Assembly: GCA_002402905.1 (NCBI GenBank)
Contig: DHGT01000146.1
Span: 451-20,816 of the forward strand
DNA length: 20,366 nt
Direction: 5' to 3'
From: Desulfatitalea sp. UBA4791
GTDB taxonomy: Bacteria > Desulfobacterota > Desulfobacteria > Desulfobacterales > Desulfosarcinaceae
Position numbers and translations under genes: made by a program. Below, piece after piece: positions 14,556 to 20,366 of the stretch; position 1 is the first letter of the stretch; each line of letters opens with the position of its first letter. The notes below the pieces were generated by a model, which saw only the letters and a program-made list of their open reading frames with translations, did no database searches and was not told the origin of the DNA.

Positions 14556-15578
14556 TCAGGAGTGGCCCAGAACCGGATGGGGCACATAAGGCGCCTGGAG
14601 GCGTTCCAACTCGTCCGGGTCGAGCTTGACCTCTGTTGCGGCCACGGCGTCTTCGATGTGGGCAACCTTGCTGGCGCCCACGATGGGCGCAGTCACCCCG
14701 GGCTGGTGCAGGAGCCAGGCATAGGCCAAACGCGCATTGCTCTCCTTGCGCTCGGCCGCCAGTTCACTCAGACGCTCGACCACGGCGAAATCGTGCTCAC
14801 GGTAGTAAAGCTGTTGGGCGAACGCGTCGGTCCTGGCCCGCGTGGTGCGGCCCTCGATGCTGTCCTGGGCGGTGCGATTGCCGACCAGGAAGCCCCTGGC
14901 CAGGGGGCTCCAGGGAATCAAGGCCACTCCCATGTCCCGGCAGAGGGGGATCATCTCACGCTCTTCTTCCCGGTAGAGCAGGTTGTAATGGTTCTGCATG
15001 GAGATGAACTCGGTCCAGCCGTGACTGCGGGCGACATACCGGGCCTTGGCGAACTGCCAGGCCCACATGCTCGACGCGCCGATGTAGCGCACCTTGCCCG
15101 ACCTGACCACATCGTGCAATGCCTCCATGGTCTCTTCGATGGGGGTGGCGTTGTCCCAGCGGTGGATCTGGTAAAGGTCGATATAGTCGAGTCCCAGGCG
15201 CTTGAGCGATGCATCCAGCGCGGCGAAAATCCGTTTGCGCGACAGGCCGCTGGTGTTGGGCGACCGCTGGGCCGTCTGTCCAAAACCGCCGGCAAAGGCC
15301 AGGTCCACGGGGAAAAAGACCTTGGTGGCGACCACTACCTCGTCCCTGCGGGTGAATTCGCGCACGAACTTGCCGGTCAGTTCTTCTGACGCGCCACCGG
15401 AATACATATCGGCCGTATCGAAAAAGTTGATGCCCAACTCCACGGCGCGTTTGAAGATCGGCCGGGCGTCGGCTTCGTCGAGAACCCACTCACGCCATTT
15501 GGAGCTGCCATAGGTCATCATCCCCAGACAGATGCGCGACACTTGAAGGCCGGTGCGGCCCAACCTCACATACTTCAT
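14556..15578 (-). CDS. Aldo/keto reductase
   Basis: A 340-aa NADPH-dependent oxidoreductase of the aldo/keto reductase superfamily (potassium-channel-beta-subunit-like branch, close to E. coli YajO/Tas-type proteins), cytoplasmic TIM barrel. The catalytic tetrad is visible: D54 and Y59 ('FFDTADMYSGG'), K86 ('ATKVFFP') and H139 ('QIHRWD'). 'SMQNHYNLLYREEEREMIPL', 'PWSPLARGFL' and 'PIVGASKVAHIEDAV' form the cofactor-binding part. The ATG at 15578 follows GGAGGAAACG. The physiological carbonyl substrate cannot be told. The stop codon overlaps a possible start of the cytochrome gene by 1 base (TGATG). Confidence 0.93.
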   Translation of the reverse strand: MKYVRLGRTGLQVSRICLGMMTYGSSKWREWVLDEADARPIFKRAVELGINFFDTADMYSGGASEELTGKFVREFTRRDEVVVATKVFFPVDLAFAGGFGQTAQRSPNTSGLSRKRIFAALDASLKRLGLDYIDLYQIHRWDNATPIEETMEALHDVVRSGKVRYIGASSMWAWQFAKARYVARSHGWTEFISMQNHYNLLYREEEREMIPLCRDMGVALIPWSPLARGFLVGNRTAQDSIEGRTTRARTDAFAQQLYYREHDFAVVERLSELAAERKESNARLAYAWLLHQPGVTAPIVGASKVAHIEDAVAATEVKLDPDELERLQAPYVPHPVLGHS

Positions 15579-15638
15579 CGTTTCCTCCTCAGTAACGTCC
15601 ACCAACAGGCGAATGGGTCATTTGTGGATGGGCACGCC

Positions 15639-16175
15639 TTAACCCACGGGTTGCGACGGCTGGGTGTATCGATCCATCACCCATCCGTATCGACCGGCCG
15701 GCGTGCGGACATAAAACCATTGCGGAATGCTCTCGATGACATCCAGCACCTCGCCCTTGCGAACCTTTCCGGTGACAACACTCTCCCGGTCCGGCTGACT
15801 GCGCATATTAAGCTCGGCAGCCGTCACCGCCACCTGCCCGTAGAGCGCCTTGGGCGCCTCGCCGAAACGGTGGCGGGGCGGCACCACCACCGGGGATGGC
15901 GCAACCACAACGGCCCGGGGCTCATAATAAACGACCCGCGGAGGCGGTGGGGTGTAGTAATAGAGGCTGGATGCCATGGCGCCGGTCAGCACGCCGAAAC
16001 CGAGACCCAGCCAGAAATGATCGGGTGAAGCGTGGTATACCCGCACATGGCTGTGGTGGCGAACATGGTGACCGTATCCGGGCCGGTAATGGCCCCGGCG
16101 ATCGGCCACAGCCATGGGGGCAGTGACTGAAAATAAGAAACCGACAAGAACCAGGAATGCAATCAATTTTTTCAT
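15639..16175 (-). CDS. Envelope protein with bacterial SH3 domain
   Basis: A 178-aa exported protein. A signal peptide ('MKKLIAFLVLVGFLFSVTAP', then A-V-A before D25) is followed by a His/Arg/Tyr-rich linker (26-52, 'GHYRPGYGHHVRHHSHVRVY'), a second hydrophobic segment (about 53-72) that may anchor it, a Pro/Val-rich stretch (75-100), and a C-terminal SH3b domain (about 114-170: 'LNMRSQPDRESVVTGKVRKG' then 'WFYVRTPAGRYGWVMDRY'). Such domains usually bind peptidoglycan or other envelope ligands; the His-rich linker could bind metal. The ATG at 16175 has AGGAGGGG about 5 bases upstream. The frame is open further upstream, but without a ribosome-binding site. It is first in a minus-strand unit with the reductase (60 bp away) and cytochrome. 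Confidence 0.83.
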   Translation of the reverse strand: MKKLIAFLVLVGFLFSVTAPMAVADRRGHYRPGYGHHVRHHSHVRVYHASPDHFWLGLGFGVLTGAMASSLYYYTPPPPRVVYYEPRAVVVAPSPVVVPPRHRFGEAPKALYGQVAVTAAELNMRSQPDRESVVTGKVRKGEVLDVIESIPQWFYVRTPAGRYGWVMDRYTQPSQPVG

Positions 16176-16699
16176 AACCCCTCCTGATCGGTCCATCTGG
16201 ATCTTCATGTACGTGGTCATGAATATGGCCATGTGTTTTGCCACCGGCCTTCTATCGCTCGAAAGGCCGGTCAACGCTTGACAGGCGGCGATTGTGGCAA
16301 AAACGGCTGCGGGATGAATGGGAGATGGTGGATCTGCCTGCCCTGCATAAAAATAAAACTAATACAACCGTCCTGTTTTAGCAAGCAAGCGGTGGACACT
16401 GATGCCAACCGGGAATAGATACTACATGTAGACTGAAACGCTCTAAATCTGACAATATCGTGTGGTTGTGTCTTGACTTTCATATCTCATGCACGTAAAG
16501 CAGATCCAAGTGATATGCGGCCGGAAAACGATGGTAACGGCCCGTGTTTTTTTTAAGCGTGCGATGACGACTTGACCGGTTTGGTCGGGAAAAAGGCATC
16601 GACACACCCCCTGCCTCCAAAAATCACCTTAGATATTGCGATATATGGATATTGGTTCCAATGGATCAGAAACCCTACAGAACAGGAGGATGACCGCGG
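16176..16699. other. Long intergenic region between divergent genes
   Basis: About 520 bp separating the SH3 gene (-) and the parA-like gene (+), so promoters for both must lie here. It is more AT-rich than its surroundings, especially 16348-16385 (A/T runs). It holds a perfect 10-bp palindrome CTACATGTAG (16422-16431), a possible TTGACT -35 box (about 16473), and a hairpin plus eight T's (16519-16554). A minus-strand open frame of 70 codons (16483-16271) has no ribosome-binding site and looks accidental. I see no tRNA, riboswitch or convincing protein gene. Confidence 0.5.
16519..16554 (+). terminator. Terminator-like hairpin with T-tract, no known gene upstream
   Basis: GGCCG (16519-16523) pairs with CGGCC (16538-16542) across a 14-base loop, and eight T's follow at 16547-16554 after CGTG. 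The stem is short and the T-run starts 4 bases beyond it, so it would be a mediocre terminator. It points along the plus strand, where no protein gene ends nearby, so it might end a short non-coding RNA starting near 16473-16510. Low confidence. Confidence 0.3.
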
Positions 16700-17452
16700 A
16701 TGATTATCAGTTTTGTCAACCAAAAGGGCGGTGTCGGAAAAACGACCACGGCAATCAATCTGGCCGCCAGCCTGGCGCGGCGGAATTTCAGCGTCGTACT
16801 GGTCGATGCCGATCCACAGGGCAGCGCTACCCGGTGGCAGGCGGTTGAGGACAACCGGGCATTCGAGCTCTTCGATCTGCCGGACACGATTCTCGAGGAA
16901 GAATTCGAAATCCTCTCGGACAGCTGCGATTTCCTGCTCATCGATTCACCGCCCGGAAAAAGCGGCCGGACCCGGAGCATTCTGGCGCTATCCGACTCGG
17001 CCATCATTCCGGTCAGTCCGAGCTCCCTGGACATCTGGTCCTGCCAGGGCACCTTGGAAATGGTCAAGGCGGCTCAGGAGCAAAACCCCCAACTGAAGGT
17101 TTACTTCCTGGTGACCAAAAAAATTCCCGGCACCCGCGTGGCACGCGACATTCACGATGAGCTGGAGGTCTTCGGCGTCAAGGCGCTGAACAGTGAACTG
17201 GGCCAGCGCGTGGCCTACGTCGATGCCATGAAACACGGGGTCTCGGTGACCCAATTCGCATCCGGCAGCAAAGCGGCGGAAGAGATCGAAGCCTTGTGCG
17301 ACGAGGTGCTCGACATGTCTTCCCGGGTATGGACCGTCACCAAAGAAGATTTCTACCCAGCTGCAGCCCTGGAGGAAGAAGAATCGGAAGTGATGCAGTC
17401 TTTCGACGAAAAGTCCTATATGCCGCCGGAGTGGCGGGATTCATTGGCCTGA
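16700..17452 (+). CDS. ParA/MinD-type ATPase without a ParB partner
   Basis: A 250-aa cytoplasmic ATPase of the ParA/MinD family. The deviant Walker A 'KGGVGKTT' (9-16) has the signature first lysine, followed by 'VVLVDADPQGSATRW' (switch I) and the Walker B-like 'FLLIDSPPG' (78-86). The C-terminal tail 'EEEESEVMQSFDEKSYMPPE' is acidic. No amphipathic MinD-type tail and no N-terminal DNA-binding domain are seen, so it looks like a stand-alone small ParA. No parB or parS is nearby, and it is more likely an orphan that positions a cellular cargo than a chromosome segregation gene. The ATG at 16700 follows AGGAGG by about 10 bases; the ATG ten bases earlier is out of frame. The next gene on the strand is a small FN3-like protein, 91 bp on. 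Confidence 0.88.
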   Translation: MIISFVNQKGGVGKTTTAINLAASLARRNFSVVLVDADPQGSATRWQAVEDNRAFELFDLPDTILEEEFEILSDSCDFLLIDSPPGKSGRTRSILALSDSAIIPVSPSSLDIWSCQGTLEMVKAAQEQNPQLKVYFLVTKKIPGTRVARDIHDELEVFGVKALNSELGQRVAYVDAMKHGVSVTQFASGSKAAEEIEALCDEVLDMSSRVWTVTKEDFYPAAALEEEESEVMQSFDEKSYMPPEWRDSLA

Positions 17453-17490
17453 TCCCTTTAGCGTCATTGATCGGCTGAACGATGATGGCT

Positions 17491-17519
17491 CGGACCGATG
17501 ACACGGCCCCATCGGTCCG
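17491..17519 (+). other. Perfect 10-bp hairpin between the ParA and FN3 genes
   Basis: CGGACCGATG (17491-17500) and CATCGGTCCG (17510-17519) are perfect inverted repeats around a 9-base loop. The hairpin ends 24 bases before the GTG start of the next gene and about 12 before its Shine-Dalgarno. No U-tract follows, so it is not a standard terminator. It could block degradation of the parA-like message or affect translation of the next gene. Confidence 0.6.
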
Positions 17520-17543
17520 GCAACGCATGACAGGAGGTGCACC

Positions 17544-17999
17544 GTGGCCAAGATAAAAAAACGCAAATTGAGCTGGAACAAATCCCCATCGCCTCAGGTG
17601 GTCGGCTACAAGCTCTACTGGACCGAAGGCGAGGGTGTCGATTATGACGCCAACTTCGTCAAGTTGGGCAATGTCACCGAGGTCGTGCTGCCCGACGATG
17701 TGAAGGCCCTGGCCGACATCAACGGTCCCATCGAATTGGGTATCGCGGCCATCGACGAGGTGGGCAACGAATCGGATCTGATCACGATCAAGCTGCCCTA
17801 CCAGCTCAAGGTTCCCCAGGCCCCGTCGGAGTTGCGGCTCGATCCGCAAAAGGAATTTCATACGGTTCAGGCGTCCGACAGCGTCCAGAATAAACCGGAG
17901 CTCGAACCCAAAGCGAGCGGGCAAACCGGCGCAACCGATTCCCGGCCCGAACAATCGCCCCCCTACCCATGGGGCAAGGTTGCGCCTACATCCGCATGA
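17544..17999 (+). CDS. Small fibronectin-type-III-like protein
   Basis: A 151-aa protein with a GTG start (17544) behind a near-perfect AGGAGGTG. Residues 7-95 look like one fibronectin III domain: 'LSWNKSPSPQVVGYKLYW' (first strands with the conserved Trp and 'GYKLYW'), 'PIELGIAAIDEVGNES' (the typical 'xAVDxxGNES' F-G strands) and 'ITIKLPY'. The tail (96-151) is Pro/Ser/Gln/Glu-rich and probably disordered. No signal peptide or membrane segment is visible, which is odd for an FN3 protein and suggests a cytoplasmic role, perhaps with the upstream ParA-type ATPase. The last 14 bases overlap, antisense, a dehalogenase relic. Domain call is moderate, function unknown. Confidence 0.78.
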   Translation: MAKIKKRKLSWNKSPSPQVVGYKLYWTEGEGVDYDANFVKLGNVTEVVLPDDVKALADINGPIELGIAAIDEVGNESDLITIKLPYQLKVPQAPSELRLDPQKEFHTVQASDSVQNKPELEPKASGQTGATDSRPEQSPPYPWGKVAPTSA

Positions 18000-18123
18000 C
18001 GTCGATGACCACCCGGGCCAATTGCCCGCCCTGGTCCTCCTGCAGAAAATGCCCCCCTTGATGGGGGGCATGCGGAGATCGCAGAAACATTTTAGGCAGC
18101 CAGGGAAGAATTGGGACTGGATT
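17986..18123 (-). pseudogene. C-terminal relic of a haloalkane-dehalogenase-like alpha/beta hydrolase
   Basis: On the minus strand, 45 codons run from after a TAG (18126-18124) to a TAG at 17988-17986. They contain 'GGHFLQEDQGGQLARVVIDV', which is the C-terminal catalytic-His segment of haloalkane dehalogenases (typically 'GGGHFLQEDxGEELAxVIxDF'), preceded by 'KMFLRSPHAPHQ', also in keeping with the family. Nothing of the other about 250 residues is present: upstream (+18124 on) the DNA is occupied by the acyltransferase gene on the other strand. So this is a truncated remnant, probably left by a deletion or insertion that brought the flanking genes together. Confidence 0.7.
18049..18071. other. 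Perfect 9-bp G/C hairpin between FN3 gene and acyltransferase
   Basis: ATGCCCCCC (18049-18057) and GGGGGGCAT (18063-18071) pair perfectly around TTGAT. It lies 50 bp beyond the FN3 stop, inside the dehalogenase relic. There is no T-tract on either strand. It may end or protect the upstream message, or it may be chance from the relic's coding sequence. The pairing itself is certain. Confidence 0.5.
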
Positions 18124-18124
18124 C

Positions 18125-18130
18125 TATAAT
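18125..18130 (+). promoter_or_regulatory. Consensus -10 box TATAAT before the acyltransferase
   Basis: A perfect TATAAT lies 21 bases before the ATG at 18152 and would give a leader of about 15 bases. No good -35 is seen at 16-18 bp upstream (about AGGGAA), so it would be a weak or activator-dependent promoter. It sits at the upstream edge of the dehalogenase relic. Confidence 0.35.
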
Positions 18131-18151
18131 GATCCCTGAAGACGACCCGAC

Positions 18152-18877
18152 ATGATCAACCGCATCGTTGCCCTGCTGTTTCTCGCCTTCATGGGGATCT
18201 CCTCGGCCCTCTTGTTCGTCGTAGCGCTTGTCATCTGGCTGTTCACGGCGCCCTTCGACCGACGCCTCGTCTGGCTGCACCAGTTCACCTCGTTCTGGGC
18301 CTGCATTTATCTGTGGGCCATGCCAGCCTGGTCTGTCACGGCCGCGGGCCGCGAAAAGATCCGCAAGGAAGCCACTTACGTGGTCGTCTCGAACCACCAG
18401 TCGGGACTCGACATCCTCGTGGCCTTCCGCCTTTTCTTTCACTTCAAGTGGGTCTCCAAGGTGGAGATGTTCCGGGTGCCCTTCATCGGCTGGAACATGC
18501 GGCTCAACCGCTACATCAAAATCGTGCGCGGAGAACAGGAGAGCCGATGCCGGATGATGGCCGACTGCGAGCGCGCCCTCTCCCAGGGCTCGTCGGTCTA
18601 CTTTTTCCCGGAAGGCACCCGCTCCCGGAACGGAGAGCTGAAACCCTTCAAACCCGGGGCCTTCATCCTGGCCCACCAGATGCGGCTGCCCATCCTGGCC
18701 ATCGCCATCAACGGCACCAAAGACGCCCTGCCCAAGGCCAGCCTGAATTTTCACGGCCACCATCGCTTTCGCATCGAGGTGATCGAGGAGATCCCTTACG
18801 CCGCTTATGCCGCTCTGAGCGTGGAGGAGACCGCCGAAATGGTCCGGGGGCGGATCGCGGCCCATGTGACGTCCTGA
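18152..18877 (+). CDS. 1-acyl-sn-glycerol-3-phosphate acyltransferase (PlsC family)
   Basis: A 241-aa inner-membrane acyltransferase that most likely puts the second acyl chain on lysophosphatidic acid. An N-terminal hydrophobic helix (about 5-32) is followed by the PlsC motifs: 'NHQSGLD' (81-87, the NHxxxxD catalytic pair H82/D87), 'FIGWNMRLNRYIKIVRG' (motif II region) and 'FFPEGTRSRNGELKPFKPGA' (motif III, FPEGTRS at 152-158), then 'RLPILAIAING' (motif IV). The ATG at 18152 has only a weak ribosome-binding site (GAAG). It starts 152 bp after the FN3 gene and has its own possible -10, so it may be a separate unit. The plsC symbol is plausible but paralogues are common. Confidence 0.9.
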   Translation: MINRIVALLFLAFMGISSALLFVVALVIWLFTAPFDRRLVWLHQFTSFWACIYLWAMPAWSVTAAGREKIRKEATYVVVSNHQSGLDILVAFRLFFHFKWVSKVEMFRVPFIGWNMRLNRYIKIVRGEQESRCRMMADCERALSQGSSVYFFPEGTRSRNGELKPFKPGAFILAHQMRLPILAIAINGTKDALPKASLNFHGHHRFRIEVIEEIPYAAYAALSVEETAEMVRGRIAAHVTS

Positions 18878-18938
18878 TCCCTCCAGACATTTCGCCGATC
18901 AATCCTTGATTCGCGCATTGGTACCCGGATGAAAACTG

Positions 18939-18973
18939 AAAAAAACGCCGGGAACTGTATAGTCCCCGGCGTT
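18939..18973 (-). terminator. Rho-independent terminator of the propionyl-CoA synthetase gene
   Basis: On the minus strand a 9-bp perfect stem, AACGCCGGG paired with CCCGGCGTT (18944-18952 and 18965-18973), can extend with ACT/AGT past one mismatch around a GTAT-type loop. It is followed directly by seven T's (18945-18939 read in minus sense). It lies about 30 bp after the synthetase stop. This is the clearest terminator in the window. Confidence 0.92.
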
Positions 18974-19004
18974 GAGGTTTGCCGTGCGCAGCGCCCTGCC
19001 GTGC

Positions 19005-20366
19005 CTAATTGGGTCGGGCGCCGGCGTAGCCGATGCTCTTGAGGGCCACTTCCATCTCGGCCAGAATGGCCGGATCGTCGATGGTGGCCGGCACGTTGTA
19101 CGTCTTGTTGTCGGCGATTTTCTGGATGGTTCCGCGCAGGATCTTGCCCGAACGCGTCTTGGGCAGCCGGTTGACCACCGTGGCGGTCTTGAATGCGGCC
19201 ACCGGTCCGATGCGGTCGCGCACCATCTGGACCACTTCGCGCTGAATCTCGGCATGATCGCGTTTCACGCCGGCCTTGAGCACCAGGAAGCCGATGGGCA
19301 CCTGGCCCTTGAGGCTGTCTTCCACCCCCAGGACGGCGCACTCGGCCACGTCCGGATGGTCGGAGAGCACCTCCTCCATGGCCCCGGTGGAGAGGCGGTG
19401 GCCGGCCACGTTGATGATGTCGTCGGTGCGGGCCATGACATAGGCATAGCCGTCGGCATCGATGAAACCGGCGTCCGCGGTCTTGTAGTAGCCGGGAAAC
19501 TCTTCCAGATAAGATTCGACGTACCGGTCGTCGTTTTGCCAGAGGGTCGGCAACGTTCCCGGGGGCAGGGGCAGCTTGACCACCAGGGCGCCGATTTCAC
19601 CGGGGGCCAACTGACGGTTGTCGTTGTCCACCACCTGCAGGTTCCAACCGGGCACGGCCTTGGTGGGGGAGCCGTATTTGACCGGGAAGCGATGCAGGCC
19701 CATGCAGTTGGCCGCGATGGCCCACCCGGTTTCGGTCTGCCACCAGTGGTCGATCACCGGAATCCTCAAACATTTTTCCGCCCACTGCAGAGTGTCGGGA
19801 TCAAGCCGCTCGCCGGCCAGGAACAGCGTCTTGAAATCCGCAAGATCGTAGTTTTTCATCAGAACGGCATTCGGATCCTCCCGTTTGATGGCCCTGAAGG
19901 CCGTGGGCGCGGTAAACATGCATTTGACTCTGTGCTCCGAAATCACGCGCCAGAAAGCTCCGGCATCCGGAGTTCCGACGGGTTTTCCCTCGAACAGAAC
20001 GGTGGTGCATCCCGCCAGCAGCGGCCCGTATACGATGTAGGAATGGCCGACCACCCATCCGACGTCCGACGCAGCCCAGAAGACATCGCCGGGATCGACG
20101 TTGTAGATGGCCTTCATGGTCCACTTCAGGGCCACCATGTGGCCGCCGTTGTCCCGAACCACTCCCTTGGGCTCTCCGGTGGTGCCCGAGGTATAAAGGA
20201 TATACAGGGGGTCGGTGGCGGCAACCGGCACGCAGTCATGGGGAACGGCCGCCGCCATGGCGGCATTCCAGTCGATATCCCGACCCGCGATCATCGGCGC
20301 CTTTTCCATGGCCCGCTGAAAGATGATGCATTGTTCCGGCTTGAATTCGGCCATGCGAATCGCCTC
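19005..20366 (-). CDS. prpE: Propionyl-CoA synthetase (acyl-CoA synthetase), N-terminus outside the window
   Basis: AMP-forming ligase that activates propionate (or acetate) to its CoA thioester. The visible 453 residues are open to the window edge; a full protein is about 630 aa, so roughly the first 180 are missing. The nucleotide loop is 'YTSGTTGEPKGVVRDNGG' (the usual phosphate-binding P-loop), followed by 'FWAASDVGWVVGHSYIVYGP', 'DHWWQTETGW' (adenylation motif; 'WWQTETGW.IAAN' favours the PrpE/ACSS3 group over Acs), 'YKTADAGFIDADGY' and 'MARTDDIINVAGHRLSTG'. The C-terminal 'PKTRSGKILRG' carries the lysine usually controlled by acetylation. The in-frame ATG at 20354 is internal. It ends at a strong terminator. 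PrpE fits a propionate-oxidising or fermenting anaerobe. Confidence 0.9.
   Translation of the reverse strand, partial: EAIRMAEFKPEQCIIFQRAMEKAPMIAGRDIDWNAAMAAAVPHDCVPVAATDPLYILYTSGTTGEPKGVVRDNGGHMVALKWTMKAIYNVDPGDVFWAASDVGWVVGHSYIVYGPLLAGCTTVLFEGKPVGTPDAGAFWRVISEHRVKCMFTAPTAFRAIKREDPNAVLMKNYDLADFKTLFLAGERLDPDTLQWAEKCLRIPVIDHWWQTETGWAIAANCMGLHRFPVKYGSPTKAVPGWNLQVVDNDNRQLAPGEIGALVVKLPLPPGTLPTLWQNDDRYVESYLEEFPGYYKTADAGFIDADGYAYVMARTDDIINVAGHRLSTGAMEEVLSDHPDVAECAVLGVEDSLKGQVPIGFLVLKAGVKRDHAEIQREVVQMVRDRIGPVAAFKTATVVNRLPKTRSGKILRGTIQKIADNKTYNVPATIDDPAILAEMEVALKSIGYAGARPN

Noticed and set aside
16271..16483. A 70-codon minus-strand frame in the long intergenic region
   Set aside because: No ribosome-binding site, and composition unlike a protein of this genome (many Cys/Ser/Phe/Pro with no pattern).
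16700..17452. A plasmid or chromosome partition locus
   Set aside because: No parB, no repeated parS-like sites and no replication gene nearby.
17337..18071. A 244-codon minus-strand frame opposite the FN3 gene
   Set aside because: It is antisense to FN3, which has a near-perfect Shine-Dalgarno and domain motifs. Its protein has no recognisable motif, and the dehalogenase remnant lies in a different frame.
1..20366. CRISPR array, insertion sequence, integrase or tRNA-linked attachment site
   Set aside because: No regularly spaced long repeats, transposase or integrase motifs, or tRNA-like fold were seen on either strand.

Overview
This window reads as a high-GC, Gram-negative anaerobe, most likely of the Desulfobacterota (Desulfosarcina/Desulfatitalea-like). 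That is an inference from gene content: a complete C-P lyase core, two B12-binding radical SAM enzymes, a di-heme c-type cytochrome lipoprotein and a propionyl-CoA synthetase. No 16S gene or other phylogenetic marker is present, so the assignment is soft.

Layout. (1) 1-1868 (+): 3' part of a B12-binding radical SAM protein. (2) 1981-4836 (+): phosphonate ABC importer phnC-phnD-phnE, with a strong hairpin between phnD and phnE. (3) 4866-12272 (-): one tightly packed operon, read right to left: hexapeptide acyltransferase, phnG, phnH, phnI, phnJ, phnK, phnL, phnM and an inositol-monophosphatase-like phosphatase. Gaps are 18 bp or less, and several genes overlap (ATGA junctions at phnI/phnJ and phnL/phnM). 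The importer and the lyase operon converge. (4) 12424-13891 (-): a 51-aa single-helix membrane protein followed by a second B12-binding radical SAM enzyme. (5) 14035-16175 (-): SH3-domain membrane protein, aldo/keto reductase and di-heme lipoprotein cytochrome. (6) About 520 bp without a convincing gene. (7) 16700-18877 (+): orphan ParA-type ATPase, a small fibronectin-III-like protein and a PlsC-type acyltransferase, with a relic of a haloalkane-dehalogenase-like gene squeezed between the last two. (8) 19005-end (-): propionyl-CoA synthetase, N-terminus outside the window, followed by a textbook terminator.

How it works together. PhnCDE should import phosphonates. PhnGHI with PhnL should couple the phosphonate to ribose-5-triphosphate. 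PhnM should remove pyrophosphate, and PhnJ (a radical SAM enzyme with all four conserved cysteines) should break the C-P bond, with PhnK docking on the core. The next E. coli enzymes, PhnP (cyclic phosphodiesterase) and PhnN (ribose-1,5-bisphosphate kinase), are absent from the window. A phosphatase-family protein ends the operon instead and is the best candidate for a local substitute. PhnF is also absent. Upstream of both phn transcription units sit CTAAYC-type hexamers in an 11-bp register, the geometry of PhoB/PhoP boxes.

Most worth a second look: the phosphatase in place of phnN/phnP, the four-cysteine insertion in a TTG-started PhnK, the candidate shared operator, the unannotated 51-aa gene, the ParA/FN3 pair with a hairpin between them, and the dehalogenase relic.
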